A stretch of DNA of 64,000 nucleotides from Clostridia bacterium. Its GTDB lineage: Bacteria; Bacillota; Clostridia; Christensenellales; CAG-1252. The notes below the pieces were generated by a model that worked only from the letters and a program-made list of their open reading frames with translations, did not search any database and was not told where the DNA came from. Location of the stretch: contig JAIKVL010000006.1 in assembly GCA_024685775.1 (NCBI GenBank), positions 31,798 to 95,797 of the forward strand, given 5' to 3'. Below, piece by piece: positions 19,805 through 28,779 of this stretch (positions are counted from its first letter, which is position 1; every line of letters starts with the position of its first letter). Both the position numbers and the translations under genes were made by a program.

Positions 19805-20998
19805 ATGAAAATTCTCGTTATCAACGCAGGAAGTTCTTCCTTAAAATACCAACTCATCGAAATGGAGACGGAGCAAGTCATCGCGAAAGGCGTTTGCGAA
19901 CGCGTCACGATGAAAAATTCCACTCTGACGCATTCGGCGAAAGGGCAAAAGATCGTCATCGAACACGAAATGCCCACGCATACCGAAGCTTTGAGCCTTG
20001 TGCTTTCCGCTTTGACTTCGCCCGAGTACGGCGTTGTGAAGAGCCTTTCCGAGATCAACGCGGTCGGTCATCGCGTCCTTCACGGCGCGGAGGATTTCAA
20101 AAAGTCCGTCTTGATCGACGACGAAGTCGTCCGCATCTGCGAAAAGAACAAAGAACTCGGACCTCTCCATATGCCCGCGAATATCGCTTGCATCTGCGCG
20201 TGCAGGAAGCTTCTTCCCGTTCCGCAGGTTGCCGCGTTCGACACGTCGTTTCATCAGACGATGCCCGATTACGCGTTCCGTTACGCGCTCCCCGAATCGT
20301 ATTACACCGAGTGGCGTATGCGCCGTTTCGGATTCCACGGGACGAGCCATAAGTACGTTTCGGGCGAAGCGATCAAGTATTTGAATAACCCCAAAGCGAA
20401 AATCGTTACCTGCCACCTCGGAAACGGCTCCTCGATGGCGGCGGTCAAAGAGGGCAAGTGCGTGGATACTTCGATGGGCTATACCCCGCTTGCGGGCGTC
20501 CCGATGGGGACGAGGAGCGGCGATATCGATCCCGCGCTTCTCGAAGCGATCTGCAATAAGACCGGTATGAGCATTTCGGACGCGGTCAACGTCTGCCTCA
20601 ATAAGAGGAGCGGCGTTTACGGGATTGCGGGCGTCAGCGATTTCAGAGATCTCGCTTCGCTTGCGGAAAACGGTGACGATAAAGCGCGCCTCGCGCTCGA
20701 TATGTTTGCGTACTCCGTCAAAAAGTTCATCGGCAGCTATGCCGCGGCTATGAACGGAATGGACGCGATCGTTATGACCGGCGGTATCGGTGAGAACAGC
20801 GCGGACGTTCGCCGCAGAATTCTTTCCGATCTCGAATATCTCGGCGTAAAGATCGACCTCGAAAAGAACGCGGTTCGCGGAAAATTCGCCGAAATTTCCA
20901 CGCCGGACAGCAAAGTCAAAGTCCTCGTCATTCCGACGAACGAAGAACTCGTCATCGCGCGTGACACGAAAGCGATCGTCGAAGGATTGAATCAATAA
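19805..20998 (+). CDS. ackA: Acetate kinase
   Basis: This 397-residue enzyme makes ATP and acetate from acetyl-phosphate. The family motifs are present: NAGSSSLKYQL at the N-terminus, AFDTSFHQTMP, RRFGFHGTSHKYV, TCHLGNGSSMAAV and MTGGIGENS. The ATG at 19805 is preceded by AAGGAG at good distance. No clear terminator was found between this gene and the rpmF promoter. Confidence 0.97.
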   Translation: MKILVINAGSSSLKYQLIEMETEQVIAKGVCERVTMKNSTLTHSAKGQKIVIEHEMPTHTEALSLVLSALTSPEYGVVKSLSEINAVGHRVLHGAEDFKKSVLIDDEVVRICEKNKELGPLHMPANIACICACRKLLPVPQVAAFDTSFHQTMPDYAFRYALPESYYTEWRMRRFGFHGTSHKYVSGEAIKYLNNPKAKIVTCHLGNGSSMAAVKEGKCVDTSMGYTPLAGVPMGTRSGDIDPALLEAICNKTGMSISDAVNVCLNKRSGVYGIAGVSDFRDLASLAENGDDKARLALDMFAYSVKKFIGSYAAAMNGMDAIVMTGGIGENSADVRRRILSDLEYLGVKIDLEKNAVRGKFAEISTPDSKVKVLVIPTNEELVIARDTKAIVEGLNQ

Positions 20999-21025
20999 GA
21001 ACAATAAATTTATTCGTGAAAATCG

Positions 21026-21054
21026 TTGACAGTACGCTGCGTTTTCACTATAAT
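21026..21054 (+). promoter_or_regulatory. Consensus promoter of rpmF
   Basis: TTGACA (21026-21031), a 17-base spacer, TATAAT (21049-21054): a perfect housekeeping-sigma promoter. It gives a leader of about 40 bases with AGGAGG before the ATG at 21102. Confidence 0.93.
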
Positions 21055-21101
21055 AAATAATCGTTAGTGTACTTAATCGCACGGAACAGGAGGTGTTTGA
21101 T

Positions 21102-21293
21102 ATGGCAGTGCCCAAGTGTAAGGTTTCGAAATCGAGGAGAGATTCCCGCGCGGCGAATTGGAAGATCAGCGCGCCGGGTCTTGTTGAATGTCCCAACTGC
21201 CACGAGCTTATCAAGAGTCATAGAGTTTGCCCGTCTTGCGGGTATTATGACAAAGAAAAAGTTGTGGAAATCAAAGAAAAGTCTAACGACTGA
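21102..21293 (+). CDS. rpmF: Ribosomal protein L32
   Basis: This 63-residue protein of the 50S subunit starts MAVPKCKVSKSRRDSRAANW, typical of L32, and has a CxxC...CxxC zinc ribbon (CPNC and CPSC, 14 residues apart). The usual upstream partner yceD (DUF177) is missing; ackA lies there instead. Two terminators follow directly. Confidence 0.96.
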   Translation: MAVPKCKVSKSRRDSRAANWKISAPGLVECPNCHELIKSHRVCPSCGYYDKEKVVEIKEKSND

Positions 21294-21300
21294 TCAATCG

Positions 21301-21330
21301 GCGCTCGGATGATTCCGAGCGCTTCTTTTT
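21301..21330 (+). terminator. Intrinsic terminator of rpmF (first of two)
   Basis: A 9 bp perfect stem GCGCTCGGA / TCCGAGCGC with loop TGAT, then a T-rich tail. Confidence 0.93.
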
Positions 21331-21336
21331 ATTCTG

Positions 21337-21363
21337 AGGTCCGATTATTCGGATCTTTTTTTT
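21337..21363 (+). terminator. Second, tandem terminator after rpmF
   Basis: Stem AGGTCCGA / TCGGATCT (one G-U pair), loop TTAT, followed by a run of eight T. It isolates the strongly expressed rpmF from the regulator gene downstream. Confidence 0.85.
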
Positions 21364-21425
21364 ACCGCAGGTTCCCGCGTTATGTACGTTTTTTGGTATT
21401 ATGGAAACAACTTTCTCTTCGAGTC

Positions 21426-21454
21426 TTGCATTTGCGATTCGAAAGTGGTATAAA
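21426..21454 (+). promoter_or_regulatory. Promoter of the WYL regulator gene
   Basis: TTGCAT (21426-21431), a 17-base spacer, TATAAA (21449-21454). A strong AGAGGAGGA ribosome binding site precedes the ATG at 21477. Confidence 0.7.
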
Positions 21455-21476
21455 GACAAAAAGAGGAGGATTTCGA

Positions 21477-22514
21477 ATGACGGAAAAGCGCGCGCATTGC
21501 AACGAAGGCGATAAAAAGATCGCATTGATCCGAATGATCCAAATTCTCGAAAACGAAACGGATCAAGAGCATCCTTTGACGCAGCAGGAGATCCTCGATA
21601 AGCTGAACGACGAGTTCGGATTGGTCGTAAATGATCGGAAGTTCGTCGGCAGAAACCTGAGGCTTCTTCGGGAACTTTTCGAATCCGACCCTTTCTTTCA
21701 GAATCCGGCTTGCGCGATTAATCTCGAAACGGATAAAAGGAGAGGGAGCTATTTTTCGAAAAGGCTTTTCGAAAACTCCGAGCTCAAAGTATTGATCGAT
21801 GCGGTTTTGTCTAGCAAGTATATTCCGGAGAAACATTCGAAGGATCTGATTGAAAAGCTTTGCATGCTTTCGAATCGGTATTTCAAGTCCCACGTTAAGT
21901 ATATTTCCGTTCCGAATCGCAATAAAACGGAGAATCGACAGCTGTTTTTGAATATCGATTTGATCGACGAAGCGATAGAAAAGGGGAAGCAGATCGTCTT
22001 CGATTATAATAAGTACGGCGCGGATAAGAAACTGCACAAGACGGTTTCTCATAAAGAAAGCCCGTACCGTTTGATTCTTCATAATCAACGGTATTATTTG
22101 ATGTACGGCAGCGAAAAGTATAAGACCGTCGGATTCCTGCGCGTCGATAAGATCACGAATATCGAAGTGGCAAGCGAACCGTTAACGCCGCTTGCGAAAT
22201 TGACCGGGTACAAAAGCGGTTACGACTATAAAAACATCGTTTCGACTTTGCCCTATATGTTCGGCGACGAGATCAAAATGGTGACCTTTCTAGCGAGTGA
22301 TTTCGTGGTGGACGATATCGTCGATTATTTCGGAAACGACGCGCAAATCAAAGAATTGCCCGAGCATAAGCTCGAAGTCACGGTGCACACGAGCCCGAAA
22401 GCGATGGAGTATTGGGCGATGCAGTATTTGAATTACGTCGAGATCAAGTCGCCCGATTCTTTGCGCGAAAGGATCAAGGAAAACTTGGAAGCCGCGCGGG
22501 AAAAATATCGGTAA
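21477..22514 (+). CDS. WYL-domain transcriptional regulator
   Basis: This 345-residue protein has an N-terminal helix-turn-helix (about residues 10-80: LTQQEILDKLNDEFGL followed by VVNDRKFVGRNLRLLRELF) and a WYL-type domain (about 150-230, with IVFDYNKYG and SPYRLILHNQRYYLMYG). A C-terminal WCX-like extension follows. WYL proteins sense nucleic acids or nucleotides and often regulate phage defence or DNA damage genes. It lies two genes upstream of cas9, separated only by a transporter gene, so a link with the CRISPR locus is possible but unproven. The ATG at 21477 with AGAGGAGGA is preferred over upstream in-frame codons. Confidence 0.85.
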   Translation: MTEKRAHCNEGDKKIALIRMIQILENETDQEHPLTQQEILDKLNDEFGLVVNDRKFVGRNLRLLRELFESDPFFQNPACAINLETDKRRGSYFSKRLFENSELKVLIDAVLSSKYIPEKHSKDLIEKLCMLSNRYFKSHVKYISVPNRNKTENRQLFLNIDLIDEAIEKGKQIVFDYNKYGADKKLHKTVSHKESPYRLILHNQRYYLMYGSEKYKTVGFLRVDKITNIEVASEPLTPLAKLTGYKSGYDYKNIVSTLPYMFGDEIKMVTFLASDFVVDDIVDYFGNDAQIKELPEHKLEVTVHTSPKAMEYWAMQYLNYVEIKSPDSLRERIKENLEAAREKYR

Positions 22515-22538
22515 ACGCGGGTCGCGAGCGGCTTGAAA

Positions 22539-22567
22539 TTAACAGAAACGCCGCTTGCGCGTATACT
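22539..22567 (+). promoter_or_regulatory. Possible promoter of the CDF transporter gene
   Basis: TTAACA (22539-22544), a 17-base spacer, TATACT (22562-22567), immediately upstream of AAAGGAG at 22573-22579. Confidence 0.5.
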
Positions 22568-22585
22568 GTAATAAAGGAGCGCGAG

Positions 22586-23707
22586 GTGTGTTCGCCTTGC
22601 GAAAAGAATATGCTAACGAGAGAAAAAGCAATCATGAGGACCGGTGCCGTCGGCATCGGGGTTAACGTCGCGCTGTCCGCATTAAAAGCGATTTTCGGCT
22701 TTATTGCGGGTTCGGTGGCGATCATTATGGACGCGGTTAATAACCTGACCGACGCGCTTTCGTCAGTCATTACCATTCTCGGCGTAAAACTCGCCAAGAA
22801 AAAGCCCGACGCAAAGCACCCGTACGGGCACGGCAGGGTGGAATATTTCAGCGCGATGATCGTCGCGGTCATCGTCATAACGGCAGGCGTCAGCGCGCTC
22901 GTGGAAGCGATCAAAAGTATGATCAAGCCCGCGCTTCCCGCGTATTCCGTCTATACGTTCGTTATGATCGCGCTTGCGGTCTCGGCGAAGATCGTTTTGA
23001 GTTTTTACGTCAAAAAGATGGGCAAAAAGTATAATTCCGACGCCCTTATCGCATCGGGGAAGGACGCGGGATTCGACGCGATCCTTTCTTCCTCCACGAT
23101 CCTTGCGGGAATCGTCGCGATCGCGGCGAAGATCTCGATCGAAGGTTACGTCGGCGCGATCATTTCCCTGTTTATTTTGAAAGCGGGAATCGAAATGCTC
23201 TTTTCTTCCGCAAGCGACGTCCTCGGAAAACGCGCAAACAGCGAGACGGCGCGCGCGATCAAAGAATGCGTAGGGGAGATCGACGGCGTTCTCGGCGTTT
23301 ACGATCTCTTGATCCATAATTACGGACCCGAAAGCGCGATCGCTTCGGTCCACGTCGAAGTCCCGTCCACGCTTTCCGCGAACGAGATCCATATCATAAC
23401 GCGCACCGCTCAGGAAAAGGTTTTCGAAAAATTCCATATCTTTTTGACGGTCGGGATCTATTCGATCGACCAATCTTACGCAAGCGAGATCAAGCGCATC
23501 AACGAAGCCGCCTGCAAAAGAGACGGCGTCCTCGGAACGCACGGTTTTTACATCAACGAAGAGAAAAAGACGGTCTTTTTGGACGTCGTCATCGACTTTA
23601 CGGTTAAGGACAAAAATGCCTTGATTTCCGCCTTAAACGAAGATTTTTCCGAAATTCTTCCGGGTTTTTCGTTTCTGATCAATTTCGACGCGAATTACAC
23701 GGATTGA
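22586..23707 (+). CDS. Cation diffusion facilitator (CDF) family metal exporter
   Basis: This 373-residue membrane protein has about six transmembrane helices (residues ~20-230) and a soluble C-terminal region that appears to hold two ferredoxin-like dimerisation segments. Metal-site residues are NNLTD in helix 2 and DAGFD in helix 5, with KHPYGHGRVEY between. An N/DxxxD pair rather than HxxxD favours manganese or iron over zinc (inference). A GTG at 22586 sits 6 bases after GGAG and is preferred; the ATG at 22610 has no clear Shine-Dalgarno site. It is followed by the tracrRNA on the opposite strand. Confidence 0.88.
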   Translation: MCSPCEKNMLTREKAIMRTGAVGIGVNVALSALKAIFGFIAGSVAIIMDAVNNLTDALSSVITILGVKLAKKKPDAKHPYGHGRVEYFSAMIVAVIVITAGVSALVEAIKSMIKPALPAYSVYTFVMIALAVSAKIVLSFYVKKMGKKYNSDALIASGKDAGFDAILSSSTILAGIVAIAAKISIEGYVGAIISLFILKAGIEMLFSSASDVLGKRANSETARAIKECVGEIDGVLGVYDLLIHNYGPESAIASVHVEVPSTLSANEIHIITRTAQEKVFEKFHIFLTVGIYSIDQSYASEIKRINEAACKRDGVLGTHGFYINEEKKTVFLDVVIDFTVKDKNALISALNEDFSEILPGFSFLINFDANYTD

Positions 23708-23723
23708 CGGAGGTTTTATAAAG

Positions 23724-23811
23724 AAAAAACTCTCCTTTCGGAGAGCTCTCTATCGCACAATGCGAATAAATGGGTAGACATAGTTTTATTTGAACTTGCC
23801 TTGTTGTTTGT
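23724..23811 (-). ncRNA. tracrRNA of the type II-A CRISPR system
   Basis: The expected transcript starts at about 23811 and runs away from cas9. Its residues 2-14 pair perfectly over 13 bp with CRISPR repeat positions 9-21 (GCCTTGTTGTTTG). A bulge follows (GA in the repeat, AAGU in the tracrRNA), then a 6 bp lower stem with repeat positions 1-6 (one G-U pair). This is the geometry known from Streptococcus pyogenes. Downstream are a small hairpin (TCGCA/TGCGA) and a terminator hairpin CTCTCC-GAAA-GGAGAG followed by six T. It is about 88 nt long and is needed for crRNA maturation and Cas9 loading. Confidence 0.93.
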
Positions 23812-23817
23812 AATGTT

Positions 23818-23846
23818 ATTATACGACGCTTGTCGCTGTTTGTCAA
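23818..23846 (-). promoter_or_regulatory. Consensus tracrRNA promoter
   Basis: On the minus strand TTGACA (23846-23841), a 17-base spacer, TATAAT (23823-23818): a perfect match. On the plus strand a weaker TTGCCT (23796-23801), 17-base spacer, TTATAC (23819-23824) could serve cas9. The two -10 boxes overlap, so the promoters would exclude each other. Confidence 0.88.
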
Positions 23847-23863
23847 TATAAAAGGAGAAAAAT

Positions 23864-26800
23864 ATGGAAAAATTATACATAGGACTTGATATCGGAACAA
23901 ATTCCGCAGGAATCGCTTGCTCGGACGAGAACTACGATCTTGTTCGTGCGAAAGGTAAAGATTGCTGGGCGACAAGGCTTTTTGACGAAGCAAGTACCGC
24001 CGCGGATCGAAGAGTTAAGCGGACGGCTAGGCGGCGTTTGGCAAGGAGAAAGCAACGTATTTCGTATTTGCAAGAAGTGTTTTCGCCCTTTATTTCGGAC
24101 AAGCAGTTTTTTATTCGTTTGAAAAACAGCCAACTTTTGCCGGAAGATAAAGATGAGTCTCTCGGTGGCGATAAAAATTCATTGTTTGCGGATATTGAAT
24201 TTAACGATAAAGCGTTCCACAAGAAATTTCCGACGATATATCATTGGAGAAAGTATTTGCAAACTGCGGACGAAAAAGATATTCGGCTTTATTATCTTGC
24301 TTTGCATCATATCATTAAATATCGCGGACATTTCCTTTTTGAAGGGGAGGCGGGATCGGATTTCAGAGATTGTAATAGATTATTCAAAGCGTTGGAATCC
24401 GCTTTGGAAGATTTGGGATGGGAAAACAAACCCTCTTTTGATTCCGCGAAAATCGAAGACGCAAAAGGGATTTTGTTGGACGGAAAAAAGCGGCTTCGCG
24501 ACAAACAGTCGGAATTGGAAAGGCTTTTCGGTATTGCGGATCCGAGCGGGAAAGAAATAATAAAAGGTATTTGCGGCGCAAAATTCGATCCGAAAAAACT
24601 TTTCCCAGATCAATATAAAGAAGAGAAGTCCTTTTCTTTGGCAGAAATGAACGAAGAAACGTTTGAAGCGCTTCAAGCGACCTACGGCGACGATTTTTTG
24701 CTTCTTGAAGCGATGAGGTCATTATATAACTATTTTGTTTTCGAAAGGCTTCTCAAAAACCAATCGGATATTTCTTCTGCGATGATTGCCGTTTATGAAA
24801 AGCACAAGAGTGATTTGAAGCGTTTGAAGGAGTTTTTAAGAAAGAATTGCGATAAAGAAACGTATAAAAAAATGTTTTCGGATAATGCGTACGATTCCGT
24901 TAAAAAAACGGGGAACTATGCGAATTACGTCGGTTTTACGAAAGAAAGGGGTAAAAAAGTCACACGTACGCACGTTCCTTACGAAGGATTTTTGGAATAC
25001 TTGAAGAAGTTTTTGAACGAGCTTTCTTGCGAAGACGTTGCCGAGCGGGATGCTATTCTTTCGGAAGTCGAAGAAAAGACTTTTCTTCCGCAGATATTGC
25101 ACTCGGATAACGGCTTGATTCCGAATCAAATCAATAAAGCGGAACTTGAAAAAATTGTTCGGAATATGGTTCGAAATCTTCCCGAAACCGCGGAAATGGC
25201 GGAAAAAATCAAACCGATTTTCGAGTATAGAATCCCGTATTACGTCGGGCCGCTTTCCGGAACCGATCGTTCTAATTGTTGGATGGTCAAAAAACCGGGA
25301 ATGGAAGGTGAAAGAATAACTCCGTGGAATTTTGACGAAGTCGTGGATAAAGCCGCGTCTAATGAAGAGTTTATGCGTCGAATGACGAATAAGTGTACCT
25401 ATTTGCACGCCGAGGACGTTTTGCCGAAAGGTTCCGTTTACTATCAAAAGTACGACGTATTGAACCAACTGAACACACTTCTCTTGAATGGGCAGCGCAT
25501 TTCTTTGGAATTGAAACAGGAGGTTTTTAATAATCTTTTCCTTGTAAAAAAGAACGTCACCGTAAAATCGATCAAGGATTATCTCGTTCGAAGCGGGAGA
25601 ATATCCGAATCCGAGAAATCAAACGTTCAAATATCGGGAGAGGAAGATTTTAAGGCAAGCATGTCTTCTTATCTCGCGCTGAAAAGCGTCCTCGGTGATT
25701 TTGTCGATCGCGATTATAGGAGCGGCGGTCGCGTTTGCGAAGACATTATCTTATGGCACACGCTGAATACCGACAAAAACGTCGTTATGAAACTTGTAGA
25801 GAATAAGTATGGTTCGATCCCCGAGATCCGTGAGAATATGGGAAGGATCAAAGGGCTTGTCTTTAAGGATTTCGGAAGGTTTTCCGAGCGTTTCCTGACG
25901 GGACTTCGCGTAACCGATCCCGAGAGCGGCGAGAATCTTTCGATTTTGGATCTATTATATGAAACGCAAATGAATCTGAACGAGATCCTTTTCGATGAAA
26001 GATTTGGCTTTATGGATATGATCCGCGAAGAAAACGGGGAAGAAAGCGCGGAGATCACGAAAAAAGATATCGATGAATTGTACGTTTCGCCTGCCGTTAA
26101 AAGAGGGATCCATCAGAGTTTGAAAATGGTGGACGAGTATGTCGCGGCGATCGGGAAGATTCCCGATAAGATTTTCGTGGAAGTAACGAGAGGGGAAGAG
26201 AAGGATAAAAAAGGAAAGAAAACCGAATCGAGAAAATCCAAGTTGCAAAAACTCTATAAGAATTTGGAAGGGATCGATCATCTCGTTAAAGAATTGGAAA
26301 AGATCGAAGAGAAGAAGCTCAAAAGCGAGCGTTTGTATCTCTATTTCCGCCAACTCGGAAAGTGTATGTATTCGGGGAAAGAGATCGACATCCGCGCGCT
26401 TTCGACCGATCAATATGACGTCGATCATATTCTTCCGAGATGCTATATTAAAGATGACAGTTTGGACAACAAGGTTCTCGTATTGAGAAGCAAAAATGAA
26501 GAAAAGCGCGATATTTTCCCGTTGCCGAAAGGTCTTGTTTCCGAAGAGGCTCGCAAGCATTGGGAATTGCTTCGCAAAAAAAATATGATCGGAGGAATTA
26601 CATACGAGCGTTTGACGCGCGTGGAACCTTTAACGGAGGGAGAATATCAAGACTTTATCAACCGCCAAAGAACGATAACCGATCAAACGGCGAAAGCGGT
26701 GGCGGAACTGCTTAAAAGAAAATACAAAGATTCAAAAATCGTTTACAGCCGCGCGAAAAACGTTTCGGATTTCAGAAATAAATTCGGAATCCATAAATGC

Positions 26801-27886
26801 CGCGAGACGAATGATTTGCACCATGCGCGTGACGCGTATTTGAATATCGTCGTCGGAAACGTGTACGATGTTCGGTTTTCTACTCCGCAGTATATCCATT
26901 CCAAAGTCGGAGATGAATGGCGCGAATATAATCTTAAAAAACTCTTTGAGCGCGACGTCAAGGGCGCTTGGATCGCCGAGGGTGGAAAGACGATTACTAA
27001 CGTTAAGAAAGTCGTACAAAAGACGAGTATGTGTGTTACGCGCTATGCTTTTTGCAATCACGGAAAATTTTATGATGAAACGGTATACGGAAAGGGCGAT
27101 ACCTGTATTCGAGAGCCGAGAAAAAAGAATTTGCCGATAGAAAAGTACGGCGGATTCAGCAGCTTGAAAACAGCGTATTTCGCAATCGTTTTATCAAAAG
27201 GCAAAAAAGGCAAGGAGATCAAAACAATCGAAGCGATCCCCGTTTTGTGGGATTATCGGGCGCAGTCGGATCCGAGCGCAATCCAAACCTATTTGGAAAG
27301 CTATTTGAAAGATCCGAATATCTTGATTCCGAAGGTCAAAATTAAACAATTGGTCAAATATAACGGAACGCTATTATGTCTTGCGGGTGTTTCTGATAAT
27401 CGTTTGATTTATCATAATGCAATTGAATGCTTTACGGATAACAAAACCGATCTTTATGTAAAAGACCTCGGGAAATTCTCGGAAGCGGAAAAGACTTGGG
27501 ATAAAGACGAGTATATGATTCAAGTCAATCGTTTCGGTCAAATCGCTCGAAAAATCGATAGAGAGCAAAACCTTGCGCTTTACGATTGGCTGATCAAAAA
27601 ACTTGAAACAAATGAATATGGAAGAGTTTTAGCATTCAAGTTTGTAAAAACAGAGATCGTATCTCGGAGTGAAAAATTCAAGGAATTGTCACTTTTGGAT
27701 CAAGCCAAAATACTTCTTGAAGTCTTTAAGTTTTTGAAGTGTGATGCAACAGAGGCGAATTTGAAAGCGGTTGGTGGATCCAGTCGATGTGGAACAATCA
27801 GAATGAATAAAGATATAACCGATGTTGATTTCCGTCTTGTCCATCAGTCTCCCTGCGGGTTGATCGTTCGCGAAGAAAAGGTTTGA
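23864..27886 (+). CDS. cas9: Cas9 effector nuclease, type II-A
   Basis: This 1,340-residue RNA-guided DNA endonuclease has all catalytic residues: RuvC-I Asp9 (IGLDIGTNSAG), RuvC-II Glu773 (IFVEVTRGEE), HNH His855 with Asp854 (DVDHILPRC) and Asn878, and RuvC-III His987 and Asp990 (HHARDAYLN). An arginine-rich bridge helix is at about 50-75 (RRVKRTARRRLARRKQR), then recognition lobes, and the PAM-interacting region lies after about 1100. The PAM cannot be read from sequence. GGAG lies 6 bases before the ATG. Codon use looks more A/T-rich than in the neighbouring housekeeping genes (by eye), as expected for a transferred defence locus. It is followed by cas1 after one base. Confidence 0.97.
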   Translation: MEKLYIGLDIGTNSAGIACSDENYDLVRAKGKDCWATRLFDEASTAADRRVKRTARRRLARRKQRISYLQEVFSPFISDKQFFIRLKNSQLLPEDKDESLGGDKNSLFADIEFNDKAFHKKFPTIYHWRKYLQTADEKDIRLYYLALHHIIKYRGHFLFEGEAGSDFRDCNRLFKALESALEDLGWENKPSFDSAKIEDAKGILLDGKKRLRDKQSELERLFGIADPSGKEIIKGICGAKFDPKKLFPDQYKEEKSFSLAEMNEETFEALQATYGDDFLLLEAMRSLYNYFVFERLLKNQSDISSAMIAVYEKHKSDLKRLKEFLRKNCDKETYKKMFSDNAYDSVKKTGNYANYVGFTKERGKKVTRTHVPYEGFLEYLKKFLNELSCEDVAERDAILSEVEEKTFLPQILHSDNGLIPNQINKAELEKIVRNMVRNLPETAEMAEKIKPIFEYRIPYYVGPLSGTDRSNCWMVKKPGMEGERITPWNFDEVVDKAASNEEFMRRMTNKCTYLHAEDVLPKGSVYYQKYDVLNQLNTLLLNGQRISLELKQEVFNNLFLVKKNVTVKSIKDYLVRSGRISESEKSNVQISGEEDFKASMSSYLALKSVLGDFVDRDYRSGGRVCEDIILWHTLNTDKNVVMKLVENKYGSIPEIRENMGRIKGLVFKDFGRFSERFLTGLRVTDPESGENLSILDLLYETQMNLNEILFDERFGFMDMIREENGEESAEITKKDIDELYVSPAVKRGIHQSLKMVDEYVAAIGKIPDKIFVEVTRGEEKDKKGKKTESRKSKLQKLYKNLEGIDHLVKELEKIEEKKLKSERLYLYFRQLGKCMYSGKEIDIRALSTDQYDVDHILPRCYIKDDSLDNKVLVLRSKNEEKRDIFPLPKGLVSEEARKHWELLRKKNMIGGITYERLTRVEPLTEGEYQDFINRQRTITDQTAKAVAELLKRKYKDSKIVYSRAKNVSDFRNKFGIHKCRETNDLHHARDAYLNIVVGNVYDVRFSTPQYIHSKVGDEWREYNLKKLFERDVKGAWIAEGGKTITNVKKVVQKTSMCVTRYAFCNHGKFYDETVYGKGDTCIREPRKKNLPIEKYGGFSSLKTAYFAIVLSKGKKGKEIKTIEAIPVLWDYRAQSDPSAIQTYLESYLKDPNILIPKVKIKQLVKYNGTLLCLAGVSDNRLIYHNAIECFTDNKTDLYVKDLGKFSEAEKTWDKDEYMIQVNRFGQIARKIDREQNLALYDWLIKKLETNEYGRVLAFKFVKTEIVSRSEKFKELSLLDQAKILLEVFKFLKCDATEANLKAVGGSSRCGTIRMNKDITDVDFRLVHQSPCGLIVREEKV

Positions 27887-27887
27887 A

Positions 27888-28775
27888 ATGGGATTTCGCA
27901 CGGTCATCGTCTCCTCGCGGTGCAAGATCGAGCATCGACTCAACTATCTTGTGCTTCGGGGAGAGTCGGAGAAAAAGATCTTTATCAAAGAGATCAACAC
28001 GTTGATCGTGCAAAGTACCGCCGTGGCGCTGACTGCTTCCGCGCTATGCGAACTGACGAAAAATAACGTCAAAATCATTTTCTGCGATGAAAAATGCAAT
28101 CCGCAAACCGAGCTCGTTCCGTATTATGGCGCGCATAACACGTCTAAGCGGTATAAAATGCAGATCGCTTGGAAAAGGCAAGTAAAGGAATCGGCTTGGA
28201 TGGCGATCATTCGGCGAAAAATCCTGAATCAATCAGATTTTCTTCTTCGAAGAGGGTTTTCCGAAGAAAGCAAAATGCTTCGATCCTATGAAAAGTAGAT
28301 TGAGCCTTTCGATCGAACGAATCGGGAAGGGCACGCGGCGAAAGTATATTTTAATTGCTTGTTTCCCGAGGGAGACGGAAGGCGTTCGGATACTTTTATC
28401 AACGGTTGCCTGAATTACGGGTATGCCGTCCTGCTTTCCGCGATCAATCGTGAGATTTCGGCAAGCGGATATCTTACGCAACTCGGAATATGGCATGATA
28501 ACGAATTCAATTCCTTTAATCTTTCGTGCGATTTGATCGAACCGTTTCGTATGGTCGTGGATGAAACGGCGTTCTCCTTGGAATCCGGAGACGAAGCGTT
28601 TAAGAAAAAAATGGCGAATATCCTAAACTATAATGCGGTGATGCAAGGGAAAAGCACGACGCTGGATATCGCGATAAAGCAATACGTTCGAAGTTTTTTG
28701 GATTATATGAATTCGGACGGAGAAGGGGAGATAGCCTTTCCCGAGGGGATCGAAATCCAAGGTGACGTGCGGTAG
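27888..28775 (+). pseudogene. cas1: Cas1 integrase interrupted by one in-frame TAG
   Basis: The frame reads as a full Cas1 (295 residues plus stop) except for a single TAG at 28296-28298, codon 137. Homology continues in the same frame across it: before it LRSYEK, after it IEPFDRTNREGHAAKVYFN. This is therefore a nonsense codon, not a frameshift. The metal ligands Glu147, His203, Asp215 and Glu218 all lie after the stop, so the 136-residue product would have no active site. TAG is also the normal stop at the end of this gene and at 32381 and 58304, so code reassignment is unlikely. A TTG at 28359 could restart translation but would omit Glu147. A sequencing or population variant is possible. 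Confidence 0.9.
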
Positions 28776-28779
28776 ATTT

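Noticed and set aside
28296..28298. TAG as a reassigned sense codon (pyrrolysine or a recoded genetic code)
   Set aside because: TAG ends several intact genes in this window (28775, 32383, 58306), and no other gene has an internal TAG.
28299..28775. Reading the second half of cas1 as an independent gene starting at TTG 28359
   Set aside because: It is in the same frame as the first half, the intervening codons continue the Cas1 sequence, and the start would drop the active-site Glu147.
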